Assembly (NCBI RefSeq): GCF_023195925.1
Contig: NZ_JALPRE010000001.1
Location: 434,001 to 498,000, forward strand
DNA: 64,000 nt
Direction: 5' to 3'
DNA from: Aquimarina acroporae
GTDB lineage: Bacteria > Bacteroidota > Bacteroidia > Flavobacteriales > Flavobacteriaceae
Position 1 is the stretch's first letter. Each line of letters begins with the position of its first letter. The position numbers and the translations under genes are program-made. Positions 26,305 to 35,621 of this stretch are shown in pieces. A model generated the notes under the pieces. That model worked only from the letters and a program-made list of their open reading frames with translations. It was not told where the DNA came from and searched no databases.

Positions 26305-29136
26305 TTGAATATCCTGAGAATACTGCATACCATTATTGTTTTTTTAACACTGTACACAACTACAGCACAAAATAGTATTCTCATTAATGCTAACTTGGAT
26401 ACCGATAAAAAGATCGTATCCATAGAACAGGAAATTACATACACCAATTCTTCTGATAAGGCACTTCGCAAAATTTACCTTAATGATTGGGCAAATGCTT
26501 TTTCAAGTAAAACTACTCCTCTGGGAGAACGATTTTCTGAAGATTTTCTCAAAAGGTTCTATTTTGCGAAAGATTATGAAAGAGGAGGCACGATAATTCA
26601 AAAAATTCAGGATAACACACAACAATCTCTAAAATGGGGTCGTGAGGAAGGCTCCCAAGATATACTTTGGATAGAAAACTCAAAACCACTGTTACCAGGA
26701 GAAACTGTTACATTGTTATTAAAATATAGTATAAAAATACCTAGTAGTAAATTTACAAGATACGGGTATGATACCGAAGGTAATTTTGCTCTTAAATATT
26801 GGTACATGATTCCGGCGGTGTATGATACAAAATGGAATACCTATAGCCATAAGAACTTAGATGACCTTTATGCACCATTATTAGACTACAAGATAAACTT
26901 TACTCTTCCCGAGGAATACGAAATTATAAGTGACCTTAACAAAAACGGGGAAAATGCTTCAGGAGAAAAACAAAGTAAAACCTTAACCCTGACAGGAAAT
27001 AATAGAGCCGAAGTAAATTTATATATATCAAAAGGTACTAGTAAATTCTATAGTTTTCCCGCAGACGGTGTTCAGTTTATAAGCAATATTGATGACAATA
27101 AGCTTATGCCACAGATGAAATCTGTTGCTACGACCAGAATCATAAGTTTCCTGAATAAAAAGCTTGGTCCCTACCCTTTCGAAAAACTTGTAGCATCGGA
27201 AAGTGATTATAAGAACAATCCGGTTTATGGTTTAAATCAATTACCAGACATATTAAGACCTTTTCCAGATGGTTTTCAGTATGAGATAAAACAACTCAAA
27301 GCCATTACCGAAAATTATCTTAAAAAAACTGTTCTTATTAATCCTCGTCATGATGTATGGTTAAGAGATGCTATGCATATATACCTCATGATGGCGTATA
27401 CGGAGCAATATTATCCCGATATGAAAATCATCGGTAAGCTTAGTAAGGTCATTGGTGTTCGATGGTTTCACATTGCAGACCTAAAATTTAATGATCAATA
27501 TTTCCTGGCGTATAAGAATATGGCCAGATTATTTCTCGATCAACCACTGTCAACACCTCAAGATCAATTGGTAAAATTTAATACCAATATTGCTAACGCA
27601 TATAAAGCTGGCGTTGGTCTTAAATATTTGGAAGACTACTTAGAAGACGATAATATCGTAGCTGAAAGTATTAAAAAGTTTTACGAAGAAAACGCATTAA
27701 CACAAACCAACTCTCTTAAGTTTAAGGATGTACTCACCTCATTATCAAACAAGGATGTCGAATGGTTTTTTGAAGATTACGTAAATACCAACAAAAAAAT
27801 AGACTATAAGATAAAATCGGTTAAAAAAGGCAAAGACTCGATTGAAGTCACTCTTAAAAACAAGGAAGACAACCTCATGCCGATATCTTTATATGGTTTG
27901 CGAAAAAAAGATATTGTATCTAAAACGTGGGTTCCTGGTTTTAAAGGAACCAAAAAAGTAAAAATCGCAAACGAAGATCTCACCAAACTTGCACTAGATT
28001 ATGATCAAAATATTCCTGAAGTCAATCAGAGAAACAACTACAGGAATTTAAAATGGATATTCAACAAACCAATTCAATTTAGGTTTCTTGAAGATGTTGA
28101 AGACCCTAGATACAGCCAATTGTTTTTTATTCCAGAGTTTGAATTTAACGTGTATGATGGATTTACCATAGCCTCAAAATTTTATAACAAAACCATTATT
28201 AGAAGAAATTTTGAGTATAATATTTCTCCTGCTTACGGTCTAAAATCTAACAAACTGCTAGGTTCTGCTTCTTTTTTTGTTAGAAATCAGATTGCGGAAA
28301 GTGGATTGTATCAGATACGGTATGGAATAAACGGAAGCATGTTTAGCTATGCTCCAGATCTTTTGTTTAGACGTTTTTCTTCTTCCGTTAGCTTTCTATA
28401 CAGACCCGAAGACCTAAGATCAAATCAAAAACAGAGACTATCCCTGCGTAATGTAAATGTATTCAGGCAAAGAAATGAAGAAAACCCAGTAGCAACACCA
28501 GACTATAATGTGTTTAATGCCAGGTATAGATATTCAGATTTTAACCTTACCGATTTCTTGGGATACACCATTGATTATCAAATATCCAAAAACTTCAGCA
28601 AACTATCTACAACCATAAATTACAGAAAACTATTCCTTAATAACAGACAATTAAATCTAAGATTATTTGCAGGAACTTTTCTTTTTAATGATACCGAAAA
28701 AGATGGGGACTTCTTTAGTTTTGCTCTAGACCGCCCTACAGATTATTTATTTGATTTTAACTACTTAGGAAGAAGTGAAGACACTGGATTTGTAAGTCAG
28801 CAAATAATAATCGCCGAAGGAGGTTTTAAGTCACAACTCGAATACCCTTTTGCCAATCAATGGATTACAACGTTAAACGCGAATACCAACATTTGGAATT
28901 GGATCTATGCCTACGGAGATGTGGGGTTTGTTAAAAACAAAGGGATTTCACCAAAGTTTGTTTTTGACAGTGGAGTGCGATTAAGTCTTGTAGCAGACTA
29001 TTTTGAAGTTTTCTTTCCCGTTGTATCAAATAAAGGATGGGAAATAGCGCAGCCTAATTATGACCAACAGATTCGATTTATAATTACCTTAAGTCCTGAA
29101 ACCTTAATAGGACTTTTCACTAGAGAATGGTATTAA
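26305..29136 (+). CDS. M1-peptidase-like protein lacking HExxH, with C-terminal outer-membrane beta-barrel
   Basis: A 943-residue secreted protein starting at a TTG, with signal peptide ILRILHTIIVFLTLYTTTAQ. Residues ~25-430 resemble the N-terminal and catalytic parts of M1 (gluzincin) aminopeptidases: YTNSSDKALRKIYLNDWANA, and the helix WLRDAMHIYLMMAYTEQYYP (from residue 352) that corresponds to the glutamate helix WLNEGFAxY. The zinc motif HExxH is absent; that place reads EIKQLKAITENYLKK. From ~residue 590 the sequence alternates like a surface-antigen/BamA-type barrel and ends in EWY, an outer-membrane-type aromatic terminus. It is therefore probably an inactive peptidase ectodomain on a barrel. 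Function is unknown. Confidence 0.8.
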   Translation: MNILRILHTIIVFLTLYTTTAQNSILINANLDTDKKIVSIEQEITYTNSSDKALRKIYLNDWANAFSSKTTPLGERFSEDFLKRFYFAKDYERGGTIIQKIQDNTQQSLKWGREEGSQDILWIENSKPLLPGETVTLLLKYSIKIPSSKFTRYGYDTEGNFALKYWYMIPAVYDTKWNTYSHKNLDDLYAPLLDYKINFTLPEEYEIISDLNKNGENASGEKQSKTLTLTGNNRAEVNLYISKGTSKFYSFPADGVQFISNIDDNKLMPQMKSVATTRIISFLNKKLGPYPFEKLVASESDYKNNPVYGLNQLPDILRPFPDGFQYEIKQLKAITENYLKKTVLINPRHDVWLRDAMHIYLMMAYTEQYYPDMKIIGKLSKVIGVRWFHIADLKFNDQYFLAYKNMARLFLDQPLSTPQDQLVKFNTNIANAYKAGVGLKYLEDYLEDDNIVAESIKKFYEENALTQTNSLKFKDVLTSLSNKDVEWFFEDYVNTNKKIDYKIKSVKKGKDSIEVTLKNKEDNLMPISLYGLRKKDIVSKTWVPGFKGTKKVKIANEDLTKLALDYDQNIPEVNQRNNYRNLKWIFNKPIQFRFLEDVEDPRYSQLFFIPEFEFNVYDGFTIASKFYNKTIIRRNFEYNISPAYGLKSNKLLGSASFFVRNQIAESGLYQIRYGINGSMFSYAPDLLFRRFSSSVSFLYRPEDLRSNQKQRLSLRNVNVFRQRNEENPVATPDYNVFNARYRYSDFNLTDFLGYTIDYQISKNFSKLSTTINYRKLFLNNRQLNLRLFAGTFLFNDTEKDGDFFSFALDRPTDYLFDFNYLGRSEDTGFVSQQIIIAEGGFKSQLEYPFANQWITTLNANTNIWNWIYAYGDVGFVKNKGISPKFVFDSGVRLSLVADYFEVFFPVVSNKGWEIAQPNYDQQIRFIITLSPETLIGLFTREWY

Positions 29137-29283
29137 TTTTTACTAAAATATAGATTTAAAATTCAAATGTGAAAATTTTGAATATTTGTTAACCGATCCT
29201 TAAAATTGGGTCAAAAAACAATAATTCTTCAATAAAAAACAGTTTTAGTTAAATTTTATTCAAAAACTTTAAGACTTTCTACC

Positions 29284-29314
29284 TTGCAAATGGCTTGTAT
29301 TTTAACTAAATTTG
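29284..29314 (+). promoter_or_regulatory. Promoter (TTG-N20-TAAATTTG) of the E1 fusion gene
   Basis: TTG at 29284-29286 and TAAATTTG at 29307-29314 are 20 bp apart. The TTG here could be misread as a start codon of the downstream frame; it is better explained as the -33 box, with translation beginning at the ATG at 29338. Confidence 0.65.
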
Positions 29315-29337
29315 CAATCCATAAAAACGTCGTTCGT

Positions 29338-31752
29338 ATGCAATCTGAAACTGTTACTACATCTAATATTTCATTTGAAGAATATAGAAATCAAATACTT
29401 AGGGACTATAGAATAGCACTCATAAGTAGAGAATGTAGCCTTCTAGGACGTCGGGAGGTACTAACAGGAAAATCGAAGTTTGGAATTTTTGGTGGCGGAA
29501 AGGAATTACCGCAGCTAGCAATGGCTAGAGTATTTCGTAATGGAGACTTTAGATCGGGATACTACCGTGATCAAACGTTCATGATGGCCATTGAAAAATA
29601 TACTATTGAACAATTTTTTGCAGGTCTTTATGCCCATACAGACATCGAAAAGGAACCTTTTGCAGCGGGCAGACAAATGGGAGGACATTTTTCTACACAT
29701 AGTTTGAATGAAGATGGAAGCTGGAAAAACCTTACCGAGCAAAAGAACTCAAGTTCTGATATCTCTCCTACCGCTGGTCAAATGCCAAGATTATTGGGAT
29801 TAGCACAAGCTTCTAAAGTATATCGTAACGAAAAAAGTGTTACTGGTTTTAACCAATTCTCTATAAAAGGAAACGAAGTTGCATGGGGAACTATAGGAAA
29901 CGCAAGTACTAGTGAAGGACTTTTCTGGGAAACCATTAATGCAGCCGGAGTTTTACAAGTACCGATGGTGATAAGTATTTGGGATGATGAATATGGTATT
30001 TCTGTGCATGCCAAACATCAAACCACCAAGGAAGATATCTCTTTAGTATTAGAAGGGTTTCGTAGAGATGAAAAGCATGAAGGATATGAAATCATTAAGG
30101 TAAATGGATGGGATTACCCTGCCCTTATTGATGCCTACCAAACTGCAGAAGACCTGGCTAGAGAACAACATATTCCTGTTATCATTCATGTTAAAGAATT
30201 AACACAACCACAGGGGCATTCTACTTCAGGTTCTCATGAACGATATAAGAGTGAAGAACGTTTAAATTGGGAAAGAGAACATGATTGCAATAAGAAATTT
30301 AAGGATTGGATCATTGATCACAACATAGCCACTGCAGAAGAATTAGTAGATATAGAAAAAGCTGCCAAAAAAGAGGTTAGAAAAGGTAAAACTACTGCTT
30401 GGAACGCTTATTTATCTGAAATCAAATCTGAACAAGAGCAGGCGTTAGCTATACTCAAAGCGGTAGAAAGTAAAAGTGCTAATAAAAACTTTATTAGCCC
30501 ATTAATAAATACACTTGCTTCTAAGGAAGAGCCAATAAGAAAAGACATATTAGAAGCAACGAGAAAGACTTTGCGTTACATCACCAAAGAAAACTTCGAA
30601 GAAAAGACGTCTCTCCAAAACTGGATCAACACCTATATAGATGCTGTCCAACCTAAATACAGTGATCATTTATATAACGAGTTCGATTCAAATGTAATAA
30701 GCATCAAAGAAGTTCAGCCACAGTATGAACAAGATGCAGAATTGGTAGACGGTCGGGTCATTCTAAGAGATAATTTTGAAAATATCTTCAACAGAGTTCC
30801 TGAAGCCTTAATTTTTGGAGAAGATAGTGGAAAAATTGGAGATGTAAATCAAGGACTTGAAGGGTTACAAGAAAAGTTTGGTCAAATCAGAGTTTCTGAC
30901 GCAGGAATTAGAGAAGCAACTATTATTGGTCAAGGAATTGGTATGGCAATGAGAGGACTGCGTCCTATTGCAGAGATTCAATATCTCGATTATATCATGT
31001 ACTGTATTCAAGGGTTAAGTGATGATCTTGCTACGTTGCGATACAGAACTTTTGCAAAGCAAAAGGCTCCATTAATTGTTAGAACGAGAGGTCATAGACT
31101 AGAAGGAATTTGGCATTCTGGATCTCAAATGGGAGGTCTAATTCATTTACTAAGAGGAATACACATTCTTGTTCCTAGAAATATGACCAAAGCGGCAGGT
31201 TTCTATAACACGTTATTAGATAGTGATGAACCAGCTGTTGTTGTAGAATGTTTAAATGGATATCGTCTCAAAGAAAAAATGCCTGCTAACCTAGCTGAGA
31301 TAAGAACTCCGGTTGGTGTTGTTGAAACTATTAAAGAAGGTACCGATATAACATTAGTTTCTTACGGATCAACATTACGACTGGTCGAGCAAGCTGCAAA
31401 AGAGCTACTCTCAGTAGGAATTAACGCAGAGGTTATCGATGCACAATCTCTTATTCCGTTTGACTTAAATCATGACATTGTAAAGAGTGTAGCCAAAACC
31501 AATAGGTTATTGATAATTGACGAAGATGTACCAGGAGGAGCAACAGGATACATGATGCATAAGTTAATTGACGAGCAAAACGTTTATCAGTATTTAGATA
31601 GCAAGCCTCAAACATTAAGTGCACAACCGCACCGACCTGCATTTGGTACAGATGGAGATTATTTTAGTAAGCCTTCTGCCGAAGATATTTTCGAGAAAAC
31701 GTATGAAATTATGAATGAGGCAGACCCTGCGACATATCCTAAATTGAGATAA
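29338..31752 (+). CDS. 2-oxoacid dehydrogenase E1 component, alpha/beta fusion
   Basis: An ~804-residue fusion of the alpha and beta E1 subunits of a thiamine-diphosphate 2-oxoacid dehydrogenase complex, probably the branched-chain type. The alpha half has GRQMGGHFSTHS, GNEVAWGTIGNASTSEG and SIWDDEYGIS around the ThDP site. A linker of about 120 residues leads to the beta half (FGEDSGKIGDVNQGLEGL, RTRGHRLEGIWHSGS, and the transketolase-C segment LLIIDEDVPGGATGYM). Such fusions are typical of Bacteroidota. E2 and E3 genes are not adjacent. The frame extends upstream to a TTG at 29284, but that lies in the promoter. Confidence 0.9.
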   Translation: MQSETVTTSNISFEEYRNQILRDYRIALISRECSLLGRREVLTGKSKFGIFGGGKELPQLAMARVFRNGDFRSGYYRDQTFMMAIEKYTIEQFFAGLYAHTDIEKEPFAAGRQMGGHFSTHSLNEDGSWKNLTEQKNSSSDISPTAGQMPRLLGLAQASKVYRNEKSVTGFNQFSIKGNEVAWGTIGNASTSEGLFWETINAAGVLQVPMVISIWDDEYGISVHAKHQTTKEDISLVLEGFRRDEKHEGYEIIKVNGWDYPALIDAYQTAEDLAREQHIPVIIHVKELTQPQGHSTSGSHERYKSEERLNWEREHDCNKKFKDWIIDHNIATAEELVDIEKAAKKEVRKGKTTAWNAYLSEIKSEQEQALAILKAVESKSANKNFISPLINTLASKEEPIRKDILEATRKTLRYITKENFEEKTSLQNWINTYIDAVQPKYSDHLYNEFDSNVISIKEVQPQYEQDAELVDGRVILRDNFENIFNRVPEALIFGEDSGKIGDVNQGLEGLQEKFGQIRVSDAGIREATIIGQGIGMAMRGLRPIAEIQYLDYIMYCIQGLSDDLATLRYRTFAKQKAPLIVRTRGHRLEGIWHSGSQMGGLIHLLRGIHILVPRNMTKAAGFYNTLLDSDEPAVVVECLNGYRLKEKMPANLAEIRTPVGVVETIKEGTDITLVSYGSTLRLVEQAAKELLSVGINAEVIDAQSLIPFDLNHDIVKSVAKTNRLLIIDEDVPGGATGYMMHKLIDEQNVYQYLDSKPQTLSAQPHRPAFGTDGDYFSKPSAEDIFEKTYEIMNEADPATYPKLR

Positions 31753-31768
31753 AATAAGATAATAAGCT

Positions 31769-32392
31769 TTATTGAAAATCTTCTATTCGAATCCTCTTTC
31801 CTTCTTTATAAGAAATAATAAAGATTCGTTTATCAAAGAAACCAGATTTAATTAGGGTTTTTCGAAATTCTTGAGCTTCAGGTAGCGTTTCAAAAATCCC
31901 CAAACTAAGTTTGTATAAGGAAGAATCGCTATACACTAAAGTATTAGTAAATTTTTCGGAAATGGAAGCAATACGCTTATCTACCAACGCTTTAATCTGC
32001 ACAGAATACACAGTATCTTTTTTGATAAGACTTCTATAGAGATATAGGTTTTGTATCCCTTTAAGATCAACCTTTTCTTGTTTAAGAATATCTAGCTCGT
32101 CTCTTACAGAATTCAATTCATTTTGAAGTGCTAGGAGTTCTTGATAATCACTCTTTTCAGAAGCCAAATCTTTTGAACTTGTTTTTTTGGAATAAAACGC
32201 ATTGGCAACAAGAAAAACAGCCAACAATAGTAGGATCAGTGAAAATGACCCAAATAAACGATTCGATTTTTTACTCTTTTGTAACTTATCAGTTTCTTGG
32301 TCTAATAAAACTTCAAGTTTTTTTTGTTTAACCTCTGCTTTTTCAATCTGATAATGTAGCGACAAGAGGTCTTCTTCTTTAATAACTTTCAT
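31769..32392 (-). CDS. Coiled-coil membrane protein with SPOR-like C-terminus
   Basis: A 207-residue protein. Residues 1-45 form a cytoplasmic coiled coil (LSLHYQIEKAEVKQKKLEVL), followed by a membrane segment (FGSFSLILLLLAVFLVANAF), a second coiled coil (LLALQNELNSVRDELDILKQ), and a C-terminal ~75-residue domain (VYSVQIKALVDK, YKLSLGIFETLPEAQEFRKT) that looks like a SPOR peptidoglycan-binding module. SPOR domains bind denuded septal glycan. The N-terminus closely matches that of the next gene upstream, so the pair arose by duplication. Confidence 0.7.
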   Translation of the reverse strand: MKVIKEEDLLSLHYQIEKAEVKQKKLEVLLDQETDKLQKSKKSNRLFGSFSLILLLLAVFLVANAFYSKKTSSKDLASEKSDYQELLALQNELNSVRDELDILKQEKVDLKGIQNLYLYRSLIKKDTVYSVQIKALVDKRIASISEKFTNTLVYSDSSLYKLSLGIFETLPEAQEFRKTLIKSGFFDKRIFIISYKEGKRIRIEDFQ

Positions 32393-32440
32393 GGCCGGGG
32401 TAGTTTAGGTTTTAAATTATAACACATATAATTACCACGC

Positions 32441-33223
32441 TTAAGGGAGTTTCTGCTGAATTATCCTGTAGACAATACCATTACTTGTTTCTAAAATCAA
32501 AACAGGCTTATCTTTTATTATTCTTTGAAAAGCCTTTAACGGAAAACCATTAGAAATTTGATTAATATTATCAATCTTCACCCTCGCTTTATCGTCAAGT
32601 TCTAAAATTCTAGGGCTAGAATTCTGGTTATGAATATAATAATTATTATACAAATAAAACAACGTGTCCCCATTTTTGTCGATATCATATTCTGCTTCAC
32701 CGAATTCTTTTGCTTTTTTTACCGCCCTTTTCCCCTTATAAAATTCGATAAAATCTGCTTCAATAAACAATGTTCCGTTGCTCTCATAGGCTCTATTTAC
32801 ATAGCAGTAATTTCTTTCAAATTTAAGTTTAGGTTTTCCGTTTAAAGAATCACCCGTTATACCACCAATACCAGCACTATCAAGTTCTTGTTTTTTATAT
32901 TCTGATATATCAACCTTCAGCTTGTTAAGTTCATCCATCAAAGAATCATTAGTAACTAATAACTTTTTTATCTCATCAGAATTTTCAATTGCTGTTTCAC
33001 TTTCAAAAGAAAAGAATGCTGTGTTTTTTTGCAAATACACCCCACCCACTACAAGTAAAGACAGTAATACCACGATAAAAGCAAAGTATAAGTTTCTTAC
33101 CACTTTGCTTTTTCGTAAATCGTCTGAAATCGTAACTAAACGATCTTCTAACTGTTGTTGTTTAATATCAGTTTTCTCGATCTGATAATGCATCGATAAT
33201 AACTCTTCCTCTTTCTTATCCAT
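32441..33223 (-). CDS. Coiled-coil membrane protein, paralogue of the SPOR-like neighbour
   Basis: About 260 residues. The N-terminus (ELLSMHYQIEKTDIKQQQLE) parallels LLSLHYQIEKAEVKQKKLE of the downstream gene. Then come a membrane segment (LYFAFIVVLLSLLVVGGVYL), a coiled coil, and a different C-terminal domain (CYVNRAYESNGTLFIEADFI, LDDKARVKIDNINQISNGFP) that I do not recognise. The ATG at 33223 is preferred to the TTG three codons earlier. It lies 35 bp after menB on the same strand, so it may be co-transcribed, but a menaquinone link is not suggested by sequence. Confidence 0.68.
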   Translation of the reverse strand: MDKKEEELLSMHYQIEKTDIKQQQLEDRLVTISDDLRKSKVVRNLYFAFIVVLLSLLVVGGVYLQKNTAFFSFESETAIENSDEIKKLLVTNDSLMDELNKLKVDISEYKKQELDSAGIGGITGDSLNGKPKLKFERNYCYVNRAYESNGTLFIEADFIEFYKGKRAVKKAKEFGEAEYDIDKNGDTLFYLYNNYYIHNQNSSPRILELDDKARVKIDNINQISNGFPLKAFQRIIKDKPVLILETSNGIVYRIIQQKLP

Positions 33224-33267
33224 TTTCCCCAAAAAATTTTAGCCCCTAATACTGTCTTTTCAAAAGA

Positions 33268-34110
33268 CTAAGGAATCCATTTTATATTTTTAAAATCTGG
33301 TTTACGTTTTTCCAGAAAAGCATTTCTCCCTTCTTTTGCTTCTTCTGTCATATACGCCAATCTGGTTGCTTCTCCAGCAAAAACCTGTTGCCCTACCATA
33401 CCATCATCGGTAAGATTCATAGCAAATTTCAGCATTTTTATAGAAGTAGGCGATTTTTCTAAAATTTCCTGAGCCCACTGGTAAGCAGTATCTTCTAATT
33501 CATCATGAGGAATCACAGCATTTACCATTCCCATTTCGTATGCATCCTGAGCAGAATAATTTCTACCTAAGAAGAAAATTTCTCTAGCCTTTTTTTGTCC
33601 AACCATTTTAGCCAAATATGCAGATCCGTATCCCCCATCAAAACTAGTAACATCGGCATCAGTTTGTTTAAAAATCGCGTGTTCCTTACTTGCAAGTGTT
33701 AGATCACATACAACGTGCAAACTATGACCACCACCGACAGCCCAACCCGGCACAACTGCAATCACCACTTTAGGCATAAAACGTATAAGCCTTTGCACCT
33801 CAAGAATATTTAATCTATGCATTCCATCTTCACCAACATAACCTTGATGCCCCCTAGCCTTTTGATCACCACCGCTACAAAAAGAATATACACCATCTTT
33901 TGACGAAGGTCCCTCAGCAGATAATAAAACAACACCTATCGAAGTATCTTCTTGCGCATCATAAAAAGCATCATATAACTCACTTGTTGTATTGGGTCTA
34001 AACGCATTACGTACATCAGGTCTATTAAACGCTATGCGCGCCACACCATCGCACTTTTTATAGGTAATATCTTTATATTCTTTTGCTGTTTTCCAGTTTA
34101 TTGAACTCAT
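33268..34110 (-). CDS. menB: 1,4-dihydroxy-2-naphthoyl-CoA synthase
   Basis: MenB closes the second ring of the naphthoquinone in menaquinone synthesis. The 280-residue crotonase-fold protein shows the family's features: RIAFNRPDVRNAFRPNTTSEL, FCSGGDQKARG, the oxyanion segment VPGWAVGGGHSLHVVCDLTL, TSFDGGYGSAYLAKMVG, and the C-terminal NAFLEKRKPDFKNIKWIP. Menaquinone is the respiratory quinone of flavobacteria. menD and isochorismate synthase lie on the same strand 2-4.8 kb upstream but separated by other genes and a terminator. Confidence 0.96.
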   Translation of the reverse strand: MSSINWKTAKEYKDITYKKCDGVARIAFNRPDVRNAFRPNTTSELYDAFYDAQEDTSIGVVLLSAEGPSSKDGVYSFCSGGDQKARGHQGYVGEDGMHRLNILEVQRLIRFMPKVVIAVVPGWAVGGGHSLHVVCDLTLASKEHAIFKQTDADVTSFDGGYGSAYLAKMVGQKKAREIFFLGRNYSAQDAYEMGMVNAVIPHDELEDTAYQWAQEILEKSPTSIKMLKFAMNLTDDGMVGQQVFAGEATRLAYMTEEAKEGRNAFLEKRKPDFKNIKWIP

Positions 34111-34259
34111 TTATGTATTTTTTTGTCCCTCAAAAATACTACAATATAATATACCAAGAACAAGGTAAAACCCTTAAAATTTAGTTTTATTTATAATTTA
34201 TTGTTGATTTTAGCATAGTTTTTGATGATAATCAAGAAATTGCTTTTATATTTAAACTT

Positions 34260-34670
34260 ATGAAATCATTACTTCTTATATTGTTTTGCGGTTTGTGCAC
34301 ACTTTCTTTTGGACAAGAAACACCTATTCAATTCATCAAAATAGAATTAGAACAACTGGGAGCACCCCTTTTGGTTAAGCAGGAAAGTCTAGGTTCAGAA
34401 AAATATCAGCTTATGCCAATTGACTTATCGGTTGACCTAAGAAAGCAGGCTTTATCAAAAAACGCACCCACTTTAGAATTACCAAAAGAGCAATTTATTG
34501 CACCCTTATATAGTGTAGCTGTTCCTCAACCTCAGGCATTACGCTTTACAGTATCAGGCAATGGTAATAACAGTTCTTTTACCAACAATGGAGGTATTAA
34601 AAACATTGCATATAAAGATGCGGGGTTTTACAGTGGTGCATTCTGCCCTATAACAGGACTTGCCTATTAA
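34260..34670 (+). CDS. Secreted hypothetical protein
   Basis: A 136-residue protein with a clear Sec signal peptide (MKSLLLILFCGLCTLSFGQ, cleavage after SFG). The mature part has no Cys pair or enzyme motif; it contains PIQFIKIELEQLGAPLLVKQ and a Gly/Asn-rich stretch (VSGNGNNSSFTNNGG). It is divergent from menB and converges on the CvfB-like gene with 6 bp between stops. I do not recognise the family. Confidence 0.65.
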   Translation: MKSLLLILFCGLCTLSFGQETPIQFIKIELEQLGAPLLVKQESLGSEKYQLMPIDLSVDLRKQALSKNAPTLELPKEQFIAPLYSVAVPQPQALRFTVSGNGNNSSFTNNGGIKNIAYKDAGFYSGAFCPITGLAY

Positions 34671-34676
34671 AATCTT

Positions 34677-35510
34677 TTAGGAAATTAAACGGATACCATC
34701 TTTTTCGATATCAATTTTACGGGCTTTGTAGAGAGATCCTATAGCCCTTTTAAAACTTTTTTTACTTAACTGAAAAACTTCTTTAATATCATCTGGATCC
34801 GATTTGTCATTCAAATCTATAAAACCTCCACTAGCCTCCAGTTCTTTAAGAATTTGTTGAGCATTAGGCTCAATACCTCTATACCCGTGTCTTTGTAGAG
34901 TAAGATCAATTTTGCCATCAGGACGCACTTTTTTTACATATCCTTTAATCTGATCTCCTGAAGTTATTTTCTGAAAAATCTCATCTGAATATACGAGACC
35001 AAGATGTTTTTGATTCACAATCATATTCCACCCATGCGGAGAGGGGTGTGAAGCGATTAAGTCTACTTCATCATAGGATGATAACAGTACCAAAGAATTA
35101 TCTAAAAACCTGTTAGTTTTACTCGAAGCTGCCAATCTATTGGTTTCTTCATCGAGATACACATAAACGAGATACCAATTCCCAACCTTCATTTTATTAG
35201 TTTGTTCTTTAAAAGGAACAAAAAGATCTTTTTCGAGTCCCCAATCCAAAAAAGCTCCAATTTCAGAAACACTTGTACACTTTAGATATGCAAAACTATT
35301 TACAGTTGCATAAGGCTCTAAAGTAGTAGCTACGACACGTTCAGAACTATCTAGGTATACAAAAACCTTAATTTTATCCCCAATTTCAAATTCTTCCGGG
35401 ACGTACTTATTAGGCAATAACACCTCATTCCCTTGTTCATCACCAAGAAAAATCCCTGGCTCCCTATCTCTTAATATTTCAAGTGTATTATAAACTCCTA
35501 ATGCAAGCAT
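34677..35510 (-). CDS. S1-domain RNA-binding protein, CvfB family
   Basis: A ~277-residue protein of CvfB type: several S1/OB modules (GDKIKVFVYLDSSERVVATT, SEIGAFLDWGLEKDLFVPFK, GDQIKGYVKKVRPDGKIDLT) and a C-terminal winged helix (KKSFKRAIGSLYKARKIDIE). CvfB homologues bind RNA; in Gram-positives they affect virulence gene expression, but the bacterial core role is unclear. The ATG at 35510 is preferred over the TTG two codons earlier. Confidence 0.88.
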   Translation of the reverse strand: MLALGVYNTLEILRDREPGIFLGDEQGNEVLLPNKYVPEEFEIGDKIKVFVYLDSSERVVATTLEPYATVNSFAYLKCTSVSEIGAFLDWGLEKDLFVPFKEQTNKMKVGNWYLVYVYLDEETNRLAASSKTNRFLDNSLVLLSSYDEVDLIASHPSPHGWNMIVNQKHLGLVYSDEIFQKITSGDQIKGYVKKVRPDGKIDLTLQRHGYRGIEPNAQQILKELEASGGFIDLNDKSDPDDIKEVFQLSKKSFKRAIGSLYKARKIDIEKDGIRLIS

Positions 35511-35562
35511 TCTCAATATTTTTGCGCAAAGATAATTTTTTAAGTGTTCTTATACCCGATTT

Positions 35563-35604
35563 AAACAAAAAAAGACACCCTTTACAGAGCGTCTTTTTTT
35601 GTTT
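35563..35604 (-). terminator. Rho-independent terminator after the DUF2853 gene
   Basis: AAACAAAAAAAGAC (35563-35576) and GTCTTTTTTTGTTT (35591-35604) form a 14-bp stem with a 14-base loop, just downstream of the minus-strand DUF2853 stop. The A/T tracts would work in either direction. Confidence 0.75.
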
Positions 35605-35621
35605 AATTGAAAGATTAAATC

